A stretch of 39,443 nucleotides of DNA from assembly GCF_040371085.1 (NCBI RefSeq), contig NZ_JAMBMT010000002.1, positions 1 to 39,443 on the forward strand, given 5' to 3'. The notes under the pieces were generated by a model. It was given only the letters and a program-made list of their open reading frames with translations. It was not told where the DNA came from and searched no databases. Of the stretch, positions 34,030 through 39,443 are shown piece by piece. Source of the DNA: Psychrobacter sp. AH5. GTDB lineage: Bacteria > Pseudomonadota > Gammaproteobacteria > Pseudomonadales > Moraxellaceae. Position 1 is the stretch's first letter. The number at the start of each line of letters is the position of its first letter. The position numbers and the translations under genes are program-made.

Positions 34030-34473
34030 CCACTAGCCTACAACCCAATATTCAAGTCTTCACTAGGGAACCGAATCAGTGAAAGTACCTAATTGGTTCC
34101 TTATGGATATACTGCGTTTATTATAGATGTGTTTGTCCGTAGTATTGTTGGCTGGAAGGTGTCTAATCGTATGAACATCGATATGGTGATGGCAGCGTTA
34201 AATCAAGCCATTGCAGACAGAAACAACCCAAAAGACGTTATTCATCGTAGTGATAGAGGCGTTCAGTATTTATCTATTCGTTATACTGATAAGATGGCTG
34301 ATTCTGGCGTTATTACCTTTGTTGGAACGCGGGTAATTCATATGATAATGCATAGTACAATTGGTTATGTATCACCTTTTGAGTTTGAAAAGCAATATTA
34401 TGATCGTCTTAATGAATCAGGCAAAGTTGCCTGACTCAAATAAAACGCTCTCCGATATAGTCGGGGCGGTTCA
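34030..34473 (+). pseudogene. 3' remnant of an IS3-family transposase (OrfB) with right end
   Basis: The 113-aa open frame at 34093-34434 reads YTAFIIDVFVRSIVGWKVSN, then ADRNNPKDVIHRSDRGVQYL, typical of the OrfB DDE core, but skips from ITFVGTR straight to IGYVSPFEFEKQYYDR, so the middle with the last catalytic residue is lost. Bases 34040-34093 hold more OrfB in a shifted frame with a stop. The right terminal repeat probably ends at TCGGGGCGGTTCA (34473). Not functional. Confidence 0.85.
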
Positions 34474-34493
34474 GATAGCCAACTGGTTTAATA

Positions 34494-34736
34494 TTATTCC
34501 GGTATATATGGGGTTAAAAAACGCACTAAGGCAGTGATTATTAAGAGTATTAGAAGAAGGTGTTGATATTTTATAAATCGTTCTGGGATAAATAAACACA
34601 GCACAGATACTATAAAAATTCCTATAATTTCAATCAAATTAGATAGACTTTGAGAGCCAAATCCTAGCCCAGTTAATACGACCCACAAAAATGATGGTAA
34701 GAATACTAGGCTAAATTTCTTCAATGGTTTATTCAT
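34494..34736 (-). CDS. Small membrane protein
   Basis: 80 aa with three hydrophobic stretches (FSLVFLPSFLWVVLTGLGF, IIGIFIVSVLCLFI, LLLILLIITALVRFL) and a basic start MNKPLKKF. Not recognised. Starts 16 bases after the lipoprotein gene upstream, so the two probably form one transcript and may act together at the envelope. Confidence 0.65.
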   Translation of the reverse strand: MNKPLKKFSLVFLPSFLWVVLTGLGFGSQSLSNLIEIIGIFIVSVLCLFIPERFIKYQHLLLILLIITALVRFLTPYIPE

Positions 34737-34752
34737 AGGTTAGGCTTATCTT

Positions 34753-35199
34753 CTATGTGGGCGCAATTTCTATTGCACCGGCAACGGCACAACCCTGATA
34801 TACTTCGCCTGCGTAAGTTAATATTGCAGTAAGTTCATTTTGATAGCCATTGTCATCAATACAAAGGTTATTTTTTATATTCACAACAATAGGCTGTCCA
34901 TTGATAGTACTCGCGTATTCGACACCTTCAGTATTGACAGAACCAGAACCCACCACGATAACTGTTGCTGTCGTTGGCTTTAAGAAATTCGCCTCTATAC
35001 TTAGCTCATTTCCTTCAATCACTATTCGCCAAATTTTTTCTTTAGCGGTGTTTCCAAAAGCAGTAAATGCCGCTGACGCTACCGGCACTTCTATTGTAGG
35101 CTGCTTACTCAGATCCGTGGTGTCGGCACGATGGTTATTACAAGCCACTAGGGTTAAGCTGCCCGTTAAGCACATTGTCGTTAGAAGCAAAGTACGCAT
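34753..35199 (-). CDS. Small lipoprotein (COG3650-like)
   Basis: 148 aa. Signal peptide with lipobox LTLVAC (Cys20, next residue Asn: outer membrane expected). The mature part has KIWRIVIEGNELSIEANFL and later YQGCAVAGAIE, resembling small envelope lipoproteins of the COG3650/META-like type whose C-terminus carries a GCA cysteine. Function unknown. Upstream of a small membrane protein on the same strand. A 177-aa frame on the other strand (34850-35383) is its shadow. Confidence 0.75.
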   Translation of the reverse strand: MRTLLLTTMCLTGSLTLVACNNHRADTTDLSKQPTIEVPVASAAFTAFGNTAKEKIWRIVIEGNELSIEANFLKPTTATVIVVGSGSVNTEGVEYASTINGQPIVVNIKNNLCIDDNGYQNELTAILTYAGEVYQGCAVAGAIEIAPT

Positions 35200-35542
35200 A
35201 ATTTTTCCTTTAAATATAATAAGAGAAGAGGGCGTTCAAAACTCTGTGTCAACTAAATTAAAGACGCTAGCCAATTTAATAAACGCCCCGTGCGTGATTA
35301 TTTGGATTCTTGATTGGATAATATTTGAATATTTGCCGTATTTTACTAGCTTGAACATATCATTCACTGGGGTGGAGTGTTAATCTGTTATGTTTTTTCA
35401 TTGGATTTGCTTTGGTCTATTGTGTACTAGCTAAAATCTACTCGAAGATATGGATGTAATATATAGTTTGTCCGACACCAATAAACTCAACTATTTTGGA
35501 TGTTAAAATAATCAATTATTTTTTAATACGAAAGGTTTTAAG
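35200..35542. other. Gene-free region between divergent lipoprotein genes
   Basis: No gene. It holds an inverted pair GGGCGTT (35230) and AACGCCC, beginning with GTTCAAAACTCTGTGTCAAC, which resembles an IS256-type end. Promoters for both flanking genes must lie here but none is clear enough to place. Confidence 0.4.
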
Positions 35543-36295
35543 ATGAAATCAAAGAAAATACTCGCCCTTGCATTTGTGATGTCGTGTATAGCTGCTTTAG
35601 CAGGCTGTAACACAACACCTGATAACAGTAGTCAGTATACTAATGCAGTAGAGACTTCTCATAAAAATAGTCACAGTAATATTGCTAACCCCCAAGTTTT
35701 GGATATCAAGGGCAGTATTACTGGCTATGATACAAAGGAATATATATTCCATGCACAAGCTAATCAAGTATTAAGAGTAGTAAGACAAAACACATCAGAC
35801 GATGTGGTATTAAAGTTACTGTATCTTGGAAATAACAATAAAACTAGTGAACTCTCTGGTGATTTCCAAGTCCTGCCTTATACAGGGGATTATAAGCTTA
35901 TCGTAAGCCAAACACGCAATGATGCCCGTAAGCATGCAAACACCGCAAAAAACTTTAATTTGAAAGCCTTTATCACTGACCAGCAGCAACCATCTAACCA
36001 GCAAAATTATGTCGTCAACTACAAGTGTGATAGCAACGAAAATCTAAGCGTAACCTACCACTTTAATAACCAAAAAACTAGTGCGACAGTGACTTACGAT
36101 AATATTTCACAACAGCTAAACTTTGATGATCAATATAGTAAAAAAAATAATCCAGTATTCTCCAATAATAACTACTTACTGAGCGTAGGAACTATTAATG
36201 ATGGCGTGTTTGGAGACTCAATGGTCTACTCTTTGTTAGATTTAAAAAAATCTAAAGGTGGCTACGCGTTATTGCAAAACTGTCAAAAATTATAA
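35543..36295 (+). CDS. Lipoprotein with lysozyme-inhibitor-like domains
   Basis: 250 aa. Signal and lipobox ALAGC (Cys22, next residue Asn). Residues 50-145 form a beta domain (DIKGSITGYDTKEYIFHAQA, then DFQVLPYTGDYKLIVSQ) of the kind seen in PPC and PliI-like proteins. Residues 157-250 (VVNYKCDSNENLSVTYHFNN, ending LLQNCQKL) resemble MliC/PliC inhibitors of C-type lysozyme, with two cysteines placed for the usual disulfide. Likely protects the wall from lysozyme at the outer membrane; this is inferred from pattern, not proven homology. Confidence 0.7.
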   Translation: MKSKKILALAFVMSCIAALAGCNTTPDNSSQYTNAVETSHKNSHSNIANPQVLDIKGSITGYDTKEYIFHAQANQVLRVVRQNTSDDVVLKLLYLGNNNKTSELSGDFQVLPYTGDYKLIVSQTRNDARKHANTAKNFNLKAFITDQQQPSNQQNYVVNYKCDSNENLSVTYHFNNQKTSATVTYDNISQQLNFDDQYSKKNNPVFSNNNYLLSVGTINDGVFGDSMVYSLLDLKKSKGGYALLQNCQKL

Positions 36296-36343
36296 ACGCC
36301 TTCAGAAAAATAAAAAAGGGAAAATAGCCATAATCAGATAATG

Positions 36344-36459
36344 GGAGTTTCCCAAACTTTGTGTAACTGCTTATAATCCACTAACTGGAGAATAAGCAAT
36401 GACTAACCAAAACGACATTAAAAAACTGGCCCAACAGATGGCTGGTAGCATGAAAAGCT
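36344..36459 (+). pseudogene. 5' end fragment of an IS256-family element
   Basis: Begins with a probable terminal repeat containing CCCAAACTTTGTGTAACT. MTNQNDIKKLAQQMAGSMKS (ATG 36400) is a typical IS256-family transposase N-terminus. It is cut after 20 codons where the 72-bp inverted-repeat element starts. Confidence 0.75.
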
Positions 36460-36531
36460 GAGAGCATCCTACATTTTGTGTAATTATTGATGAAAGCCAC
36501 ACAGCTGTTACACAGAATATAGGATGCTCTC
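36460..36531. mobile_element. 72-bp MITE-like element with IS256-type ends
   Basis: 24-bp terminal inverted repeats, 36460-36483 and 36508-36531, 22 of 24 matching (start GAGAGCATCCTA, inner word TTTTGTGTAA). Only 24 bases lie between. Looks like an IS256-family element reduced to its two ends. No target duplication recognised. Confidence 0.75.
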
Positions 36532-36549
36532 ATCGAACTTTCTTACTTT

Positions 36550-37014
36550 TTAGAGTAACTCAGCTGCTTGTAATGCTATTTCTTTAACATCTAAGCTAAG
36601 GGCTAAATCTGCATTGATCAAATCTTCAATATCGAAAAATCTAGCTTCTAGGGCGTCATCACCTGCTAGAGGATCACCAGAAACCCAAATACAAAGTACG
36701 GCTACAAGAACAAAATGGTGACGAAGCTTACCACTACTATCAAAGTCAAACGCGTCTACAGCGTTAAATGTCTTAAAGGCTTTTGATACAATGCTTGTCT
36801 CTTCATAAAGTTCACGAACGGCAGCATCTTTAACAGTTTCCCCACGTTCAATTTTACCACCGGGAAAACCCCATCGACCTGCATCGGGTGGGTTAGCACG
36901 GCGTACTAAAAGCACCTTTCCATCTTTAAAAAGTACTCCAATAGTAGCTACTATTGGACGTAGGCTCTGTGGTTCGTATTGTATTATAGGTTCATTACTT
37001 AGTATATTAGACAT
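36550..37014 (-). CDS. Nudix hydrolase (ADP-ribose pyrophosphatase-like)
   Basis: 154-aa hydrolase of nucleoside diphosphates linked to another group. The Nudix box is complete: GGKIERGETVKDAAVREL followed by YEETSI, preceded by PPDAGRWGFP, as in ADP-ribose or related pyrophosphatases. Exact substrate cannot be read. Single gene between IS256 debris and an IS3 relic. If it cleaves nucleotide signals, it could join the nearby defence-type genes, but nothing shows this. Confidence 0.9.
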   Translation of the reverse strand: MSNILSNEPIIQYEPQSLRPIVATIGVLFKDGKVLLVRRANPPDAGRWGFPGGKIERGETVKDAAVRELYEETSIVSKAFKTFNAVDAFDFDSSGKLRHHFVLVAVLCIWVSGDPLAGDDALEARFFDIEDLINADLALSLDVKEIALQAAELL

Positions 37015-37047
37015 AAAAACTCAATTGAGAATAGGACATAGAGGATA

Positions 37048-37112
37048 GCTTAATATTCAAGTCCTCACTAGGGGACCGAACCAGTGAAGGCACCTGATTG
37101 ATTCGCCATAGG
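37048..37112 (+). pseudogene. Small IS3-family OrfB relic
   Basis: AATATTCAAGTCCTCACTAG through GGTATA matches 34050-34115 with scattered changes, so it is another fragment of the same IS3-type orfB. The remaining bases up to 37226 show nothing. Confidence 0.6.
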
Positions 37113-37226
37113 TATAGTCTTTTGATACGTTAACTAAAATGGTTTTACCACCTTAGTCTATTCTAGGTAGGCTATTAGCTTTATTATCGCTTTGGATAGC
37201 TGGTTTCACTGCAGCATAATCTATCT

Positions 37227-37853
37227 CTATTCATTTACTAATGCACTATAACCAAGATAGTTTATTCCTACTAAAGTTAATAATATCAACTGAGTAATAA
37301 AGAAGAGTATGACTACGCTAATGAAGAAATATACAGCAATTGGAATGTAATCAAAGTTAGATAGAAGGAAAAATTCTTTGATTACCTCTATAGAGAATAA
37401 GAACCTTATTATTGTAAGGTTTATAGTTAAAAGCAAACTCACTGCTGATAAATAAGCGAATAACATTGTTAAATATATTCGTCGAGTTAGTGGCTGCTCG
37501 TATGTACCTGGAAACCCCTTATTAGGCTTAATGAGGAAAGGGGGGTTATCTTCATTTATATACTTATCTATTGCCTTTCTATTTATAGCTGATATTGCTG
37601 ATAGAGAGGCTATATAAAAACCTGGAAGAATGGCTAACAGCGTAAATAAATCTGCAAATCTGTCACTTAATAAGTAGTTACTTTCCTCATAGCTATATGC
37701 TAACCATGTAGTGCCTATACTTAATAATAAAGAAATAAGCAAAGGGTACAGTAAAACTAAAGGATATCGTAATATAGATATCGACCGATCCCGATCTTTG
37801 TTCTTATGTTTGATATTAAGGAAATCAAAGACTTGTATCGCTTTATTAAGCAT
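37227..37853 (-). CDS. Four-helix membrane protein, candidate defence effector
   Basis: 208 aa, not recognised. A basic cytoplasmic N-terminus (KHKNKDRDRS) leads to four membrane helices: about residues 30-52 (YPLVLLYPLLISLLLSIG), 66-88 (LFTLLAILPGFYIASLSAIS), 125-148 (LTMLFAYLSAVSLLLTINL) and 170-200 (VYFFISVVILFFITQLILL). A loop after helix 2 carries conserved-looking NRKAID and INEDNPPF. The gene lies 19 bases after the soluble 344-aa gene and is almost surely co-transcribed. Four-helix proteins paired with a soluble sensor are a common layout of abortive-infection systems, which kill by membrane damage. Kiwa also pairs a four-helix protein with a soluble one, but gene order differs. Confidence 0.75.
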   Translation of the reverse strand: MLNKAIQVFDFLNIKHKNKDRDRSISILRYPLVLLYPLLISLLLSIGTTWLAYSYEESNYLLSDRFADLFTLLAILPGFYIASLSAISAINRKAIDKYINEDNPPFLIKPNKGFPGTYEQPLTRRIYLTMLFAYLSAVSLLLTINLTIIRFLFSIEVIKEFFLLSNFDYIPIAVYFFISVVILFFITQLILLTLVGINYLGYSALVNE

Positions 37854-37872
37854 ATGACCTCCTATTATTTTA

Positions 37873-38907
37873 TTAAAAGTTACTAATCATTTCATCGTAG
37901 AACTGCTCAACAGGCTCAGGAGACTCCAAATTCATCTTATTATGTGTATTTAAATCTCTTTCTTCCCACTTCAGATAAGTTCTCTTGGCAAAACCATCAA
38001 GAACACCATCAAGAATTTCGTGTTTAATTTCTGAACCCGTATCTTCATTCTTAATTAATAGGTATGTTGTAGGAGTTTTATCGAAGCTTTTCTCGTTTTC
38101 TTTCTTTAAATTCTCAGCAAATTTGAATATTTTTGATTCTGTTATTTTCTCCCAAGCGGTTGTATTTTTCTCAATTTTGACTGTAATACTTGCTGTTGTC
38201 TCACCTGTTTTTAAGACACTGTCGAAGTCACGTTCGACACCACCCTCAGTGTCATTGCTCTTTGTTCCGGTTAAGAGAACCCCATTTAACAATCCCTTCT
38301 TAATGTCATCCAGAACTGTATCGGTTGTAACAACGTTAAAACTGATATTAGGAACGCACTCTATATCCTCTTCTGTCATCGAGTCAGATTGTAAGAGATC
38401 TAAGTCAGTATCTATCAATGCTAGTAATTCAGCTATTATGCTTTTAATGTATGGTCTAGTTAATCCAGTTACTGATTGAATGCATATATTAGGCGCAGTA
38501 CGCATCTTTTCACTACTATCAGCTTTAACGACTATATGTACAAGTGTCCTTAAGCCATGCGCGTCAGGTATTTTTTGCTTTATTCTGCTAGCACCTATAT
38601 TCTCAACGATTCTATCGTCTACTTCACTGTCATAAAAACATAGCAACAGTTTGTAGTAATCATCTTCCTTTTCGATAGATATCCATCTAACCCATTTTTT
38701 ATTATTATGAAACTTCCTTAGAAGCTTCCCTTCATTCTTTTTTTGAGGTTGGAAAAGAGAAACGTTATTTTTATAGTAAGCATGTAGCTCACTAAATATC
38801 TTTTCTGAACTTATTAAACCAAAGTGGACTTGACCTTGCTTTTTTCTACTCTTTCTCTTTTTATTTACGTTGAGACAATAATAATCAAATCTTATATTTT
38901 TTGACAA
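37873..38907 (-). CDS. Soluble 344-aa protein, candidate defence sensor
   Basis: Not recognised. Soluble, no signal or membrane segment. The N-terminus is basic (NVNKKRKSRKKQGQVHFGL), followed by a mixed region with DYYKLLLCFYDSEVDD, then PDAHGLRTLVHIVVKADSSE, a helical middle (RPYIKSIIAELLALIDTDLD), a beta-rich part, and an acidic C-terminal tail (EPVEQFYDEMISNF). It starts 166 bases after the hsdR stop on the same strand and is followed at 19 bases by the four-helix protein. A sensor of invading DNA or of phage proteins is a guess from context only. No FE motif of the Kiwa KwaB (DUF4868) type was found. Confidence 0.75.
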   Translation of the reverse strand: MSKNIRFDYYCLNVNKKRKSRKKQGQVHFGLISSEKIFSELHAYYKNNVSLFQPQKKNEGKLLRKFHNNKKWVRWISIEKEDDYYKLLLCFYDSEVDDRIVENIGASRIKQKIPDAHGLRTLVHIVVKADSSEKMRTAPNICIQSVTGLTRPYIKSIIAELLALIDTDLDLLQSDSMTEEDIECVPNISFNVVTTDTVLDDIKKGLLNGVLLTGTKSNDTEGGVERDFDSVLKTGETTASITVKIEKNTTAWEKITESKIFKFAENLKKENEKSFDKTPTTYLLIKNEDTGSEIKHEILDGVLDGFAKRTYLKWEERDLNTHNKMNLESPEPVEQFYDEMISNF

Positions 38908-39073
38908 AACACTCTCCCATACTATTTCAGTTTATCCATGTTGACAACGATGATCGTACTGTATGTGACAACGCATGTCGTCTTATTGGACCTACTAATT
39001 CCTTCCGTCAAACCCGTATAGTTTAACTTGGGTATTTTAGTTGCGCAGTATCTATAGCACCCAGCCTTATCGA
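38908..39073. other. Short gap between hsdR and the two-gene pair
   Basis: No gene. Holds CAAACCCGTATAGTTTAA (39007-39024), a one-mismatch copy of 28895-28912. No clear terminator after hsdR, so read-through into the pair is possible. Confidence 0.5.
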
Positions 39074-39443
39074 TCACACTTTCCCACCCACACCTTTAAA
39101 CTTCTCAACAAAAGCCGACATTTTCTGGAAAACACTTTGCTTTTTGGTTAGGTACTGTGGATTAAGAGGGCTTAACTTAGGTAGGACTTCATTCAGCTCC
39201 GTACCATTCTCACTGGCGTATTCACGCTTTAAAGATGCCGTTATATAACGCTTAGCTGCCTCTTCATTAAGATTTTCAGCAACAATCATATCTTGCGCCT
39301 CACGCTGCTGCTCTGTTTGAGCAAAGCTAAAGAAGGCCTCAATAATGCTGGATTTATCAGGGATGTTATCCAAGTTGGTTTTATTGATGAAATCTACTAC
39401 CAGGCTTTCTTTAGCACGATTACCAAGGCTTGCTCTAATTACA
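39074..39443 (-). CDS. hsdR: Type I restriction enzyme subunit R, C-terminal end (continues from base 1)
   Basis: This is the end of the same hsdR gene. Reading the minus strand through base 1 into base 39443 keeps one frame: EEVR, then [14 protein letters not shown], then [18 protein letters not shown], a run typical of the helical C-terminal domain of EcoR124I-type HsdR. That domain contacts HsdM. The stop is at 39074, and the last residues are [13 protein letters not shown]-initiated 99-aa ORF starting at 39373 is only the tail of this gene and not a separate one. The clean join is the main evidence that the window is a closed circle. Confidence 0.94.
   Translation of the reverse strand, partial: VIRASLGNRAKESLVVDFINKTNLDNIPDKSSIIEAFFSFAQTEQQREAQDMIVAENLNEEAAKRYITASLKREYASENGTELNEVLPKLSPLNPQYLTKKQSVFQKMSAFVEKFKGVGGKV

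Noticed and set aside
34850..35383. 177-aa plus-strand frame
   Set aside because: Antisense to a lipoprotein with a clear signal and lipobox; no ribosome site or recognisable domain.
37227..38907. Kiwa (KwaA/KwaB) defence system
   Set aside because: A four-helix protein with a soluble partner fits, but gene order is reversed and the soluble protein shows no DUF4868-like signature that I can see.
1..39443. tRNA and rRNA genes
   Set aside because: None recognised on either strand; the content is plasmid-like.

Overview
The 39,443-base window reads as one complete circular plasmid cut open inside a gene. The minus-strand hsdR frame runs off the left edge (base 1), continues without a stop from the right edge (base 39443), and ends at 39074. 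The joined gene is 3,102 bases (1,033 codons plus stop), a normal EcoR124I-type HsdR length. The A/T-rich composition, the Rep_3 initiator with iterons and the protein flavour suggest a Psychrobacter-like Moraxellaceae host; that assignment is inference.

Backbone (about 4.9-13.0 kb). A ParF/ParG-type partition pair sits beside six tandem 8-bp repeats. A small Xre regulator and an unknown 91-aa gene follow, with paired dyads around a promoter. Next come a mobilisation accessory gene, an oriT-like region and a MobA/MobL relaxase that contains a second, coiled-coil gene in another frame. The origin has a DnaA box, three 10-bp repeats and four 20-bp iterons ahead of a Rep_3 initiator. An orphan BrnA-like antitoxin and a KfrA-like regulator with a perfect 17-bp inverted-repeat operator complete it. 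About 1.1 kb of structured, gene-poor DNA and an IS3 remnant follow.

Cargo (about 14.4-28.7 kb). Metal genes are interleaved with envelope-maturation genes: a CDF exporter, Lnt (CutE), a DUF411 copper-type lipoprotein, a secreted CHAP hydrolase, CadR, a P1B Cd/Zn/Pb ATPase, then ccmF-ccmG-ccmH-ccmI, LspA and a DUF3817 protein. The ccm set is only the thioreduction and haem-ligation half; ccmABCDE are absent. The likely logic is metal export plus spare copies of metal-sensitive periplasmic maturation steps. This is the most thought-provoking part of the window.

Recombination and accessory region (28.9-37.1 kb). A dead serine resolvase and a live one face each other across a class II Fic protein, with matching res-like ends in inverted orientation. 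Then come a Sel1-repeat protein, an IS3 3' remnant, a small membrane protein with a lipoprotein, a lipoprotein with a lysozyme-inhibitor-like tail, IS256-type debris including a 72-bp inverted-repeat element, and a Nudix hydrolase.

Defence region (37.2-39.4 kb joining 1-4.9 kb). An unrecognised soluble protein plus a four-helix membrane protein lie directly downstream of a type I restriction-modification operon whose specificity subunit is half length. The pair is a candidate undescribed anti-phage or anti-plasmid system.
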